DNA of 64,000 bases from Streptomyces sp. NRRL F-5135 (GTDB lineage Bacteria > Actinomycetota > Actinomycetes > Streptomycetales > Streptomycetaceae), in contig NZ_JOHR01000030.1 of the NCBI RefSeq assembly GCF_000719775.1, forward strand, positions 65,564-129,563, in the 5' to 3' direction. Under the pieces are notes generated by a model that saw only the letters and a list, made by a program, of their open reading frames with translations, had not been told where the DNA came from and did no database searches. Made by a program: the position numbers and the translations under genes. Below are positions 46,801 through 55,162 of the stretch, one piece after another. The first letter of the stretch is position 1; each line of letters starts with the position of its first letter.

Positions 46801-48619
46801 CCGGGCCGCCGACGAGGACCGCAGGGCCGCCCAGCGCGCGGGCGACGACGCCCGGCGCACCGCCCGCGCCCTGCGTGCCGAGCGTGCCGAGATCGCCGGC
46901 GCGCCGGAGAACGTTCCGGAGGCGGATCCGGACGCCCCGCGCGCCGCGCTGCCCGCCCTGCGCGAGGCGTACCGCGCCGCCTCCCAGCTGTACGAGAAGG
47001 TGGGCGTCGGCGCCGACCTGCGGGCCGAACAGGCCCGCGCGGAGAGCGACGAGAGCGCCGCGCTCGCCGAACTGGACCGGCTCACCAACAAGGTCCGCAC
47101 CCGCGCCGCCCAGCTCCTCGAATCCCCCGACGGAGCCGACGGCCCGTCCCGGCAGGCCGCCGCCGCCCGTGCCGAGTCACTCGTGCAGATGCTGGAGTCC
47201 CGCGCCTCGGCCGCCAGCGAACAACTCGGCCGGTTCCGCGGCGAGGCGGAACGGCTGGCTCCGGAGGACGGCGACGCGCACACCGAGCTGCCCGAGGACC
47301 TGGTCCCCGCCGACGCCGACCAGGCGCAGACCCTGCTGCGTACCGCGACCAACGAGCTCGCCGAACGGACCGACGCGCTCGAATCCGCGCGCGCCGCCCA
47401 CGCCGAGCTGCTCCACGCCCACCGCGCCGCCGAGGACGCGGCGAGCGGCTTCGACGAGACCGCCGCGCTCCTGCGCGACCTGCTGCGCGGCGCGGCATCG
47501 GAGGAGGCCCCGGGGCGGGGCGGCGACGAGGAGGCCCCGCAGGTGCCCGAGCCCTACCCCGGCACCCTGGAGGAGGCCCGCGGCGCCACCGCCGAGGCCC
47601 GCCGCTCCCTGCGCGGCTGCGCGTCCGACCTCTCCACCGCGGAGGCGGGCGTCCGCGAAGCGTGCGACGTGCTCGTACGGCACGCCAACTCCACGCGGTA
47701 CGAGCAGGTGCGCACCCCGGCCCGGCAGCAGATCCGGGAACTGCCCGCGTCCGCGCTGCCCGAGCACGCCGCCGCCTGGGCCGAGGCGTTCGCCCCCCGG
47801 CTGCGTGTGCTCACCGACGAACTCGCCCAGCTGGAGCGCAACCGCGATTCCATCGTCGACCGGCTGCGCGGCCTGGTGGAGTCCGCGCTGACGACGCTCC
47901 GTTCGGCCCAGCGGCTCTCCCGGCTGCCGGAGGGGCTGGGCGAGTGGTCCGGACAGGAGTTCCTGCGGATCCGCTTCGAGGAGCCGGACCGCGCGACGCT
48001 CGCCGAGCGGCTCGGCGAGGTGATCGACGAGGCGACCAGCGCCGCCCTGAAGAAGAACTCCGACCTGCGCAGGGACGGAATGTCTCTGCTGCTGCGCGGC
48101 GTCCGGGCCGCGCTGCAGCCCAAGGGCGTGGCCGTCGAGATCCTCAAGCCCGACGCGGTGCTGCGCGCCGAACGCGTCCCCGTCGGACAGATGGGCGACG
48201 TCTTCTCGGGCGGCCAGCTCCTCACCGCCGCCATCGCGCTCTACTGCACGATGGCCGCCCTGCGCAGCAACGACCGCGGCCGCGACAAGCACCGGCACGC
48301 GGGCACGCTCTTCCTGGACAATCCGATCGGCCGCGCCAACGCCACGTACCTGCTGGAACTGCAACGCGCGGTGTCCGACGCCCTCGGCGTCCAGCTCCTG
48401 TACACCACGGGCCTGTTCGACACGACGGCGCTCGCCGAGTTCCCCCTCGTCATCCGCCTGCGCAACGACGCGGACCTGCGCGCCGGGCTGAAGTACATCA
48501 GCGTGGAGGAGCACCTGCGCCCCGGACTGCCCCAGCCGGACCCGGACGGGGAGACCGTCCACGGAGAGATCACCGCGACCCGGATGTACAAGCGGGCCCC
48601 GGAGCCGGCCACGGACTGA
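43865..48619 (+). CDS. Giant SMC-like (MukB/JetC-like) ATPase
   Basis: A 1584-residue ATPase with SMC architecture. N-terminal head: VLFLENGGGKSVLLKLIF with Walker A at 64-70. Long coiled coils, very rich in Ala/Arg/Glu, fill about 270-605 and 850-1340. A globular middle domain (about 605-830; GVVITDPDSHAR, WRYLAQSV) occupies the hinge position. C-terminal head: ABC signature VFSGGQLLTAAIALYCT (about 1445-1461) and Walker B GTLFLDNPIGRANATYL (about 1480-1496), with Asn where most ABC proteins have Glu. The proteins of Muk/Mks/Jet complexes share this layout, working in chromosome organisation or plasmid defence. No JetD-type nuclease gene follows. It is the third gene of the set. Confidence 0.8.
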   Translation: MYELSRVRLYSIGPAGARYADTVLDLRGVGAPVPRPAPTQAEFFEEEPTGPPRRPAPAGVLFLENGGGKSVLLKLIFSVMLPGHRNTLGGASSGVLRKFLLADDCGHVALEWQHTLTGELVVVGKASEWRGRQVSNDPRKFAEAWYSFRPGPGLGLDSLPVAESTSVRPPVEGASGARGRRRTMKGFRDALTEAGKVYPHLDVHWEEIHDRWNEHLGDLGLDPELFRYQREMNADEGEAAGLFAVKKDSDFTDLLLRAVTDTRDTDGLADLVSGFGNKLGRRAELSAERDFTAGSVDLLGRIVDATGTRARARDVHTGAERRARTLVRRLAARAGAERERVADLAQRVTAAAHTVTSADQARGRSSLIAAELAYRHASLALTAAEKRAAAQRRELTDARTLHSAWQAAEAVLRHRAAADRSARVAAAIREAERDAAPALAARATAAADLVRALQAAAEDGERLANEEEERSAALQEAGEAAHRDATSAATEAQRARSEAGHLRQRLAEVEQETAEAVRAGWLDDSTPDADPARAALAATDAEKAAVAAWEAAREAARGAADRARESASAESRAELAAARAADAAQAAERRYDAERRAAESIARDERLAELMGLPAAVAAVGRVPAPRGAGPTGADSAGTGGPRQDRSPGSGEGPAATAGPVPRAAEGPLGAEDLDRYADDLRELLDGNVASAERQLFELRTAAADDARILGALGDGGLLPPGPDVLATVEFLGEQGIPALPGWRYLAQSVDPADHAAVLAARPELVDGVVITDPDSHARAREALAGAALLPRSTVAVGTAAALLAPVPGPGGGGTDDGAVFLVPPNPAMHDEHAADEERRALRARAAARDEEISLLAARLTGDRSLAARLGSWRADCPPGMLRELSEAARTAGKAAEAAEAALAEARTARAEADEAATETARVRDERQEAAQRARRAADALSGLAFRLRERSQWQTRLRELADDAAESEARAAVCLERARAADEDRRAAQRAGDDARRTARALRAERAEIAGAPENVPEADPDAPRAALPALREAYRAASQLYEKVGVGADLRAEQARAESDESAALAELDRLTNKVRTRAAQLLESPDGADGPSRQAAAARAESLVQMLESRASAASEQLGRFRGEAERLAPEDGDAHTELPEDLVPADADQAQTLLRTATNELAERTDALESARAAHAELLHAHRAAEDAASGFDETAALLRDLLRGAASEEAPGRGGDEEAPQVPEPYPGTLEEARGATAEARRSLRGCASDLSTAEAGVREACDVLVRHANSTRYEQVRTPARQQIRELPASALPEHAAAWAEAFAPRLRVLTDELAQLERNRDSIVDRLRGLVESALTTLRSAQRLSRLPEGLGEWSGQEFLRIRFEEPDRATLAERLGEVIDEATSAALKKNSDLRRDGMSLLLRGVRAALQPKGVAVEILKPDAVLRAERVPVGQMGDVFSGGQLLTAAIALYCTMAALRSNDRGRDKHRHAGTLFLDNPIGRANATYLLELQRAVSDALGVQLLYTTGLFDTTALAEFPLVIRLRNDADLRAGLKYISVEEHLRPGLPQPDPDGETVHGEITATRMYKRAPEPATD

Positions 48620-48690
48620 GCCGCGCCCCGGCGCCCGCACACCGCCCTCCGCACAGCGCCCGTCGCACCCCGTCCGTCGGCCCGGGCGCC

Positions 48691-48732
48691 CGCACCCCGC
48701 GTACCGGTCACCGCACCCCGCGTACCAGTCAC
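48691..48732. repeat. Two 21-bp tandem repeats
   Basis: CGCACCCCGCGTACCGGTCAC (48691-48711) is followed directly by the same unit with one change (48712-48732), then by a partial third. It lies in the 238-base gap after the SMC ATPase gene, which otherwise holds no gene; a 14-bp GCGTGCACCGGCCC repeat is near 48830. Confidence 0.6.
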
Positions 48733-48857
48733 CGCGCCCACCGCCCGGCGCGCGCAGGGGCCATGCGCCTCCCGGCGGGCACACCGGTCGCCGCGCGGAC
48801 CGGCCCTCGCACACACGGCCTCCGGCGTGCACCGGCCCCGGCGTGCACCGGCCGCCG

Positions 48858-49325
48858 TCACGGAGTGACGGCACTCCGTATGCGCGCGGCGTCCCGCCGC
48901 TCCCGCCGCGCCGCCCGGCGGGCCCTGCGCCGCTCCCGGCGCAGCTCTCGTGCCGTACTGCTGGGGCTGGACACCACCCCGTGACGCTGGACCCACACCT
49001 GGCGGGTCACCCATACGTCCAGTACGCCCCAGGTCGCCAGCACCGTGGAGGCCACGCTGCTCAGCACCATGGGGAAAGCCAGCCAGGAACCCGCGAGCGT
49101 GCTCAGGAACGCGACCATGGCCTGAATCAGCGTCACCGCCATGAAGATCACCGCGCGGACCGCGGCCGTACGCACCGGGTCCGGCAGCCGGTAGCGCTTC
49201 GCCGGCTCCTCGACCCACAGGCTCCGGGGCACGCCCGCGAACCCGCTCTCCGACGCGGCACCGTGCCGCTCCTCCGTCTCCCTCAACGGTCCCTCCCCAC
49301 CCTCATGTCCGCCTTCCGCGGTCAT
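48858..49325 (-). CDS. Small membrane protein with basic tail
   Basis: A 155-residue unrecognised protein. The first 50 residues are polar and acidic; PRSLWVEEPAKRYRLPDP (about 34-51) leads into two hydrophobic helices (about 57-80 and 83-105), and the last 40 residues are an arginine-rich helix (ARELRRERRRARRAARRERRDAARIR in part). The layout, two helices with a strongly basic cytoplasmic tail, suggests nucleic acid or acidic lipid contact, without proof. The start at 49325 has GAGG 8 bases upstream. It converges on the SMC-like locus and is separated from the conservon by a 490-base divergent gap. Confidence 0.7.
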   Translation of the reverse strand: MTAEGGHEGGEGPLRETEERHGAASESGFAGVPRSLWVEEPAKRYRLPDPVRTAAVRAVIFMAVTLIQAMVAFLSTLAGSWLAFPMVLSSVASTVLATWGVLDVWVTRQVWVQRHGVVSSPSSTARELRRERRRARRAARRERRDAARIRSAVTP

Positions 49326-49815
49326 GCCCGTCGCCTCGGGCCCGGGCCCGTGCCACATGGTGCCCCGACGGGCACCGCGTGTCCGCCAGGCCCTGTCCTG
49401 GGGCACCTGGGAAGCAATTGCCCCGCCCCCGGCCGCCCCACGCCGGCCGGGAACCCGAACGTGTCATGCGAAACCACCCGCAGTGCCGCAACGTCCCCGG
49501 ATCCCCGAACAATCCGCACACAGAAGGACGAATGGCAGGCCCGGAAGATTCCCATGTCATCATCAACCCCGCGATGAACCAAGCGATTTCGGCCATCCGG
49601 CGTGACCGGTCACATGGCGTCCAGCCAGGTCTCCCGCCTCCCGACGACGGGCGTCATCTCACCGTGTACCGGGACAACCCGTCACCAATGTGCCACCCGA
49701 AGGCCGAAAAACATCCGGATGTGTCTTCGAGTTGCCGGTGTGACAGTAGTAGGCTCGCGCCGTTTGCTGATGGAGCATCCCCCGTGACAGGCAGGGGATC
49801 GAGCTGGGGGAGGCC
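49326..49815 (+). other. Divergent gap before the conservon; promoter region
   Basis: 490 bases without a supported gene. AT content is higher than average from about 49430 to 49760. A possible -10 TAGGCT is at 49750-49755, about 60 bases before cvnA, with no good -35. A short frame from an AAGGA-preceded ATG near 49532 (MAGPEDSHVIINPAMNQ) has weak codon bias and runs into cvnA out of phase, so it is not called. Confidence 0.45.
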
Positions 49816-52782
49816 ATGCGCTTTCGCGGGAAATCCATCCGCCGGAAGATCGTGGCGCTGCTGCTCGTGCCGCTCGTCGCGCTCACCGGCCTGTGGGCGT
49901 TCGTCTCCGTGCTCACCGGCGACCAGGCGGCTCAACTCGTCGACGTCAGACATGTCATCAACAAAGTCGGCCGCCCCGTCGAGGCGAGCATCCGGGCTGT
50001 CCAGGCCGAACGCCGTGAATCGCTGATCTACCTGGCCGATCCCACGGCCTCCGGCGCGCTGGCCGATCTGCGCGCCCGGCGGGCCGACACCGACGACGCC
50101 GTCGCACGTGTCAAGAGAAACGTCACTCCTGACGTGCGCGACCGGATGGACGGCATCTCCTCCGAGCGGTACACCGCGCTCGTCAAGTCCCTTGACCTGC
50201 TGGACCTGATGCGCCGCTCCGTGGAGGAGAGCACGGTCACCCGTGAGAAGGCGCTGAACTTCTACAACCAGCTCATCAATCCCAGCCACACCTTCCTCGC
50301 CTCCCTCTACGGACACGAGGACGTGGACGGGGACAACTGGGGCCGGGCGCTGGTCGGTTTCGACCGCGCCAAGGAGATGCTCTCCCGAGAGGACGCGCTC
50401 GTCTCCGCCGCACTGGTCTCGCGCGAGTTCACCTCCGGCGACCTGCGCGCGATCTCCGACCTGATCGCCAGTCGCACCATGCTGTACGAGACGAACCTGT
50501 CCGACCTGCCCCTCTCCGACCGGGTGACCCTGGAGCAGTACTGGCGCACCCCGGCCACCCTCGCCCTGCGCGAGACCGAGAACACCCTCATCGGGGACGG
50601 CGCCGCCAAGAAGGCATCGCTCACCCTGCGGGGCTGGGAGGACGCCACCGCGCCGGTCCTCGAGGACCTCACCCGGGAGAGCGCCGAGGCCGACGCCCTC
50701 TACCGGGCCCACATCGACCCCGTGCGCCGTGCCGTGTTCGTCAGGCTCGCGGTCGCCGGCACCGTCGGTTTCGCCGCGCTCTTCGTCTCCGTGCTCATCT
50801 CCGTACGGATCGGCCGCGTCCTGATCCGGGACCTGTCCCAGCTGCGCAGGGAGGCCCACGAGGCCTCCGGCGTACGGCTCCCCAGCGTCATGCGCCGTCT
50901 CGCCGCCGGCGAGCAGGTCGACGTGGAGACCGAGGCGCCCCGGCTCGAATACGCCAAGGACGAGGTCGGCCAGGTCGGCCAGGCGCTCAACACCCTGCAG
51001 CGCGCGGCCGTCGAGGCCGCCGTGAAACAGGCCGATCTCCGCCGTGGCGTCTCCGAGGTCTTCGTCAACCTCGCCCGCCGCAACCAGGTGCTCCTCCACC
51101 GCCAGCTCACCCTCCTGGACACCATGGAACGGCGTACGGAGGACACCGACGAACTCGCCGACCTGTTCCGCCTCGACCACCTCACCACCCGCATGCGCCG
51201 GCACGCCGAGGGCCTCGTGATCCTCTCCGGCGCCGCGCCGTCCCGGCAGTGGCGCAAGCCCGTCCAGCTGATGGACGTGGTGCGCGCCGCCGTGGCCGAG
51301 GTGGAGGACTACGAACGCATCGAGGTCCGCAGGCTGCCGCGCATCGGGGTCGGCGGCCCCGCCGTCGCCGACCTCACCCACCTCATCGCCGAACTCCTGG
51401 AGAACGCCACGGTGTTCTCGCCCCCGCACACCGGGGTGCAGGTGCACGGCGAGCGGGTCGCCAACGGTTTCACCCTCGAAATCCACGACCGCGGCCTCGG
51501 CATGGCCCCCGACGTGCTGCTCGACGCGAACCTGCGGCTCGCCGAGACACCCGAGTTCGAGCTGTCCGACACCGACCGCCTCGGCCTGTTCGTGGTCAGC
51601 CGGCTCGCTCAGCGGCAGAACGTCCGGGTCTCGCTCCAGACCTCCCCGTACGGCGGCACGACCGCCATCGTCTTCCTGCCGTCCGCGCTGCTCACCGACG
51701 CCCCCGACACCGAGGGCACCGGCTTCCGGCTCGACCGGAAGAAGACGCTGGAGGGCAGGCGCGGCCGGAACGAGGGCGGCGGCCGGCGCGCGGCGCTGGC
51801 GCAGGTCCCCACGGGCCGGGGCGGCGACCCGGACGTGCTCGACGGCCCGGTCGAACTCGAGGCCCCGGTCGGTTCCCTGGAGGCGGAGCGCGGGCCGGCC
51901 CTCGGCACGGGCGGCGGCCTCGGCGACCTGGAGGACACCGAGAGCGAACGCGGCGGCCTGTTCCGCGCCCGCGAGCTGGGCCGCGACCGAGGCCATGACC
52001 GTGATCGGGATCATCACCGCGACCGTGACCGCGACGGCGAGCACCCGCGTGACGCGGACGGCCATGGCGCCGTGGAGATCCTTGACGTACGGGCCGGGCT
52101 CCATCCGCGGGACCCCCGGAACGCTCGTGACCCCCGTGACATCCGAGACTCGCGCGACTCCTGGGACGAGGGCCGTGCCCCGCGGGACCGGCGCGACGGA
52201 CGGGGCATCCCGTCCCCACGCGGGCGCCACGACCCGTACCGGCAGACGCGCGACGGCGGTGGCTCCGATCTCCCGGACGACCTGACCGGGACGCCGCGCC
52301 GCAAGCCCCCGACGCTGGTCGTCGACCGTGGCCGGCGCGTGGACGACCCCGACCGCGGCCCGTCGGCGTCCGGCACCGGAGGCCACAGGTCCGGCGAGCG
52401 GGCCGGCGGACCGGGACCCTGGAGCAGTGGATCCGGTGGAACGGGGGGCCCGGGCTCGGGCCCGGACACCGGGCCGACCGGCCCGGGCGGACCGAGACGT
52501 GTACCGTCGGACGAGGCCCAGACCCTGATCGGCGGCCTGCCCAGGCGAATCCGGCAGGCCAGCCTCGCCCCCCAGCTCAGGGACGCGGCGCCGCCCCCGG
52601 AACGCTCCAGCGGGCGGACCACGGGCGCCGACCACGAGAGAGACCGGGACGCGGACGAGGTGCGCGACCGCATGGCTTCGCTGCAACGCGGCTGGCAGCG
52701 CGGTCGCCGGCAGAACGCCGCCGAGGACGCCACCCGCGCCGGCGAGACACAAGGAACCACATCGGAGGGGGACGGTCGATGA
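49816..52782 (+). CDS. cvnA: Conservon sensor-like kinase CvnA
   Basis: A 988-residue membrane sensor of a Streptomyces conservon. TM1 (about 12-34) and TM2 (about 311-332) flank a ~275-residue extracellular nitrate/sulfonate-type sensing domain. A HAMP-like linker and the histidine-containing helix LLHRQLTLLDTMERR (about 430-445) precede a HATPase domain with AELLENATVFSPP (about 526-538), IHDRGLGMAPD and GLFVVSRLAQR. The C-terminal ~340 residues are disordered, with runs of Asp/Arg/His (DRGHDRDRDHHRDRDRDG, about 715-735). GGGGGAGG precedes the ATG. It acts with CvnB-D, the ATGA overlap coupling it to cvnB; the ligand is unknown. Confidence 0.92.
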   Translation: MRFRGKSIRRKIVALLLVPLVALTGLWAFVSVLTGDQAAQLVDVRHVINKVGRPVEASIRAVQAERRESLIYLADPTASGALADLRARRADTDDAVARVKRNVTPDVRDRMDGISSERYTALVKSLDLLDLMRRSVEESTVTREKALNFYNQLINPSHTFLASLYGHEDVDGDNWGRALVGFDRAKEMLSREDALVSAALVSREFTSGDLRAISDLIASRTMLYETNLSDLPLSDRVTLEQYWRTPATLALRETENTLIGDGAAKKASLTLRGWEDATAPVLEDLTRESAEADALYRAHIDPVRRAVFVRLAVAGTVGFAALFVSVLISVRIGRVLIRDLSQLRREAHEASGVRLPSVMRRLAAGEQVDVETEAPRLEYAKDEVGQVGQALNTLQRAAVEAAVKQADLRRGVSEVFVNLARRNQVLLHRQLTLLDTMERRTEDTDELADLFRLDHLTTRMRRHAEGLVILSGAAPSRQWRKPVQLMDVVRAAVAEVEDYERIEVRRLPRIGVGGPAVADLTHLIAELLENATVFSPPHTGVQVHGERVANGFTLEIHDRGLGMAPDVLLDANLRLAETPEFELSDTDRLGLFVVSRLAQRQNVRVSLQTSPYGGTTAIVFLPSALLTDAPDTEGTGFRLDRKKTLEGRRGRNEGGGRRAALAQVPTGRGGDPDVLDGPVELEAPVGSLEAERGPALGTGGGLGDLEDTESERGGLFRARELGRDRGHDRDRDHHRDRDRDGEHPRDADGHGAVEILDVRAGLHPRDPRNARDPRDIRDSRDSWDEGRAPRDRRDGRGIPSPRGRHDPYRQTRDGGGSDLPDDLTGTPRRKPPTLVVDRGRRVDDPDRGPSASGTGGHRSGERAGGPGPWSSGSGGTGGPGSGPDTGPTGPGGPRRVPSDEAQTLIGGLPRRIRQASLAPQLRDAAPPPERSSGRTTGADHERDRDADEVRDRMASLQRGWQRGRRQNAAEDATRAGETQGTTSEGDGR

Positions 52783-53222
52783 CCGCACCGAATGCCGCAG
52801 CACGCACGTCGACCGATCCGGGCCGCGTGGGGGAGCTCAACTGGCTCCTCGACGAACTCGTCGAGCGGGTCGCCAGTATCCGCAAGGCGGTGGTGCTCTC
52901 GGGCGACGGTCTCGCCACCGGTACGTCCAAGGACCTCACGCGCGAGGACGGCGAGCACCTCGCGGCCGTCGCCTCCGGTTTCCACAGCCTCGCCAAGGGC
53001 GTCGGCCGGCACTTCGAGGCGGGCCAGGTCCGGCAGACCGTGGTGGAACTGGACGAGGCCTTCCTCTTCGTCACCGCGGCGGGCGACGGCAGCTGCCTGG
53101 CCGTCCTGGCCGACGCGGACTCCGACGTCGGCCAGGTCGCCTATGAGATGACGCTCATGGTCAAGCGGGTCGGCGTCCACCTCGGCACGGCGCCACGGAC
53201 CGGTCTGCCCACCGGTGGGTGA
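52779..53222 (+). CDS. cvnB: Conservon roadblock/LC7 protein CvnB
   Basis: A 147-residue roadblock/LC7 (MglB-like) protein. The domain spans about 20-130 (LNWLLDELVERVASIRKAVVLSGDGLATG in part; EDGEHLAAVASGFHSLAKG; LAVLADADSDVGQVAYEMTLMV). Roadblock proteins dimerise and act as activating partners for small Ras-like GTPases; here the GTPase is CvnD. The start overlaps the cvnA stop by 4 bases, and GGAGGGGGACGG is just upstream inside cvnA. Confidence 0.93.
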   Translation: MTAPNAAARTSTDPGRVGELNWLLDELVERVASIRKAVVLSGDGLATGTSKDLTREDGEHLAAVASGFHSLAKGVGRHFEAGQVRQTVVELDEAFLFVTAAGDGSCLAVLADADSDVGQVAYEMTLMVKRVGVHLGTAPRTGLPTGG

Positions 53223-53232
53223 GTAGGCCGAG

Positions 53233-53628
53233 ATGAGTGACGCAGGTCAGGATACGCAGCACTGGTTCGACGGCGAAGCCGGACCGGTGGTACGTCCCTA
53301 TGCGATGACGCGTGGCCGCACGAGCAGCACGGTGCGCCACCGGCTCGACCTGATCGCGGTCGTCGTTCCCGAACCCGCGGCCGAGGACCCCGGCCGGGAC
53401 CAGACGCTCTCCCCGGAGCATGTGGAGATCGTCGAACGCTGTCGTGACACCCCCCAGTCGATCGCCGAGCTCGCCGCGGGACTCGACCTCCCCGTCGGGG
53501 TGGTCCGGGTCCTGGTCGGCGACCTCGTCGAGGACGAACTGGTCCACGTAACCCGTCCCGTTCCGCCGGCCGAACTGCCGGACGTGAACATTCTCCGCGA
53601 GGTGATCAATGGCCTTCGGGCGCTCTAG
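53233..53628 (+). CDS. cvnC: Conservon DUF742 protein CvnC
   Basis: A 131-residue DUF742 protein, the third conservon component. It contains a winged-helix-like domain: ALSPEHVEIVERC-type start, QSIAELAAGLDLPVGVVRVLVGDLVEDELV (in part, about 75-104), then a strand pair to RPVPP. Family members link the sensor to the GTPase by an unknown mechanism. It starts 11 bases after cvnB and overlaps cvnD by 20 bases. Confidence 0.93.
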   Translation: MSDAGQDTQHWFDGEAGPVVRPYAMTRGRTSSTVRHRLDLIAVVVPEPAAEDPGRDQTLSPEHVEIVERCRDTPQSIAELAAGLDLPVGVVRVLVGDLVEDELVHVTRPVPPAELPDVNILREVINGLRAL

Positions 53629-54214
53629 CCACCGGCCGCGTCCGGTCTCACCGGTGACGCTGAAGCTCCTGGTGGCCGGTGGTTTCGGCGTGGGCAAGAC
53701 CACACTGGTCGGGGCGGTCAGCGAGATCAGACCGCTGCGGACGGAAGAGACGCTGAGCGAGGCCGGCCGGCCCGTGGACGACGTCGACGGGGTGGAGGGC
53801 AAGACGACCACCACGGTCGCCATGGACTTCGGCCGGATCACCCTCCGCGAGGACCTGGTGCTGTACCTGTTCGGCACCCCCGGCCAGGACCGGTTCTGGT
53901 TCCTCTGGGACGAACTCGCGCAGGGCGCCCTGGGGGCGGTCGTGCTGGCGGACACCCGCCGGCTCGCGGACTCCTTCGCCGCGGTGGACTACTTCGAACG
54001 GCGCGGCATCCCCTTCACCGTCGCGGTCAACTGCTTCGAGGGCGCCGACCGTTTTCCCGCCGGGACCGTGCGCGCGGCGCTCGACCTCGACCCCGAGGTG
54101 CCGCTGATGATGTGTGACGCGCGTGACCGCGAATCCGTCAAGGAAGTGCTGGTCGCGGTGGTCGAACACGCCCTGAACCGGGCGACGCTGCGCCGCGAGC
54201 CCGCCGTGAACTGA
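53609..54214 (+). CDS. cvnD: Conservon GTPase CvnD
   Basis: A 201-residue Ras/MglA-like GTPase. P-loop GGFGVGKTTLVG (about 24-35), switch region TTTVAMDFG (about 65-75), DxxG as GTPGQDRFWFLWDE (about 88-101) and a VAVNCFEG motif in place of the canonical NKxD base-recognition motif, as is usual in this subfamily. Conservons control development and secondary metabolism in Streptomyces by a GPCR-like circuit. It is the last gene of the four; no cytochrome P450 (cvnE) follows. The 120-base gap to the convergent dipeptidase gene shows no strong hairpin. Confidence 0.93.
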   Translation: MAFGRSSHRPRPVSPVTLKLLVAGGFGVGKTTLVGAVSEIRPLRTEETLSEAGRPVDDVDGVEGKTTTTVAMDFGRITLREDLVLYLFGTPGQDRFWFLWDELAQGALGAVVLADTRRLADSFAAVDYFERRGIPFTVAVNCFEGADRFPAGTVRAALDLDPEVPLMMCDARDRESVKEVLVAVVEHALNRATLRREPAVN

Positions 54215-54334
54215 CAGGGCCGCCGGTGCGCCACGTGCCCGCCGCCCGCGAACCGGCGACCGGCTCGCCCGCGGTACGGCGCGGCGCGCGGTCCGCGCCC
54301 CCACCGGACGGAGCACGGACCGCGCGACGCGCCC

Positions 54335-55162
54335 TCAGTGCCCGGCGACCGAGGACCGGGCCACCGGGAAGTCGAAGTAGGTGTCCGGGAAGGTCTCGGG
54401 CTTGTACGTGAAGTGCCACCACTCCTCGGGCAGGTTGGTGAACCCCACCCTCTCCAGCGCCGTTCCCAGCAGCCGCCGGTTGGCGCGCTGCTCGCCCCGG
54501 ATCCGGGGGTCGTCCGTGTGCGCGAGCGTGTCGAAGCAGTCGAAACCCGTGCCCATGTCCAGGGAGTTGTCCGGGAACCGCGCGGCCTTCGGGCCGTGGC
54601 ACGGAGTGAGCTTCTCACCGGGCCGGTACGGCCTGGTCGGCAGCGCGGGCAGCCTGACCACGGTCACGTCCACCGTGCTGCCCCGGCTGTGGCCGGATTT
54701 CTCCGCGATGTAACCGTCCGCGAACAGCCGCGACTTCTCCACCCTCGGATAGAACTCCGCCTTCATGCGCTCGTCCCGGAGGTCCGCCGCCCACCGCACG
54801 AAGTGGTCGACGGCACGCTGCGGCCGGTAGCAGTCGTAGACCTTGAGCGAGTAGCCGCGCCGCAGCAGAGTCGCCTGGGCACGCCGCAGCGCCTCCGCGG
54901 TGGACCGGGTGACGATGCAGACCGGCTCCCGGTAGCCGGCCACCGGTACGCCCAGGAAGGTGTGGGGCGTGACGTACCGCATCTCCTCGATGATCGTCGG
55001 CGCCACCGTGCGCAGTGCCACGAACTCCCTGGGCGCCGCCGGCGCCTCCGGCTCAGCGGTCCGGGCCCGGGCGGTGGGGGAGACGGTGGTGACGGCGAGC
55101 AGGACGGCGGCCGATGTGGCCAAACCTCGGAGAACGGATCGCATGGATCGCATCGTTGTCAT
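54335..55162 (-). CDS. Secreted VanX-type D-Ala-D-Ala dipeptidase
   Basis: A 275-residue zinc peptidase of the VanX/DdpX family, which splits D-alanyl-D-alanine. The metal and catalytic motifs are present: DCYRPQRAVDHFVRWA (conserved arginine), SGHSRGSTVDVTV (SxHxxGxxxD), and EEWWHFTY (catalytic Glu and third ligand). A Sec signal (about 8-31) makes it an exported protein, unlike cytosolic vancomycin-resistance VanX, so turnover of cell-wall peptides is the likely job; no vanHA or vanSR genes are near. The start is uncertain: ATG 55162, GTG 55168 or the ATG codons just downstream. The 289-base gap behind it holds no gene I can support. Confidence 0.88.
   Translation of the reverse strand: MTTMRSMRSVLRGLATSAAVLLAVTTVSPTARARTAEPEAPAAPREFVALRTVAPTIIEEMRYVTPHTFLGVPVAGYREPVCIVTRSTAEALRRAQATLLRRGYSLKVYDCYRPQRAVDHFVRWAADLRDERMKAEFYPRVEKSRLFADGYIAEKSGHSRGSTVDVTVVRLPALPTRPYRPGEKLTPCHGPKAARFPDNSLDMGTGFDCFDTLAHTDDPRIRGEQRANRRLLGTALERVGFTNLPEEWWHFTYKPETFPDTYFDFPVARSSVAGH

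Noticed and set aside
41035..48619. A complete Wadjet (JetABCD) defence system
   Set aside because: No JetD-like topoisomerase/nuclease gene follows; the next gene is a small membrane protein on the other strand. Only a Muk/Mks-like trio is claimed.
48620..48857. A gene in the GC-rich gap after the SMC ATPase
   Set aside because: Only tandem DNA repeats and low-complexity frames; no ribosome site.
49532..49700. Small ORF starting MAGPEDSHVIINPAMNQ before cvnA
   Set aside because: Ribosome site too close, weak codon bias, no own stop before cvnA coding sequence.
54335..55162. Vancomycin resistance vanX
   Set aside because: The protein is exported and no vanH, vanA, vanR or vanS is nearby.
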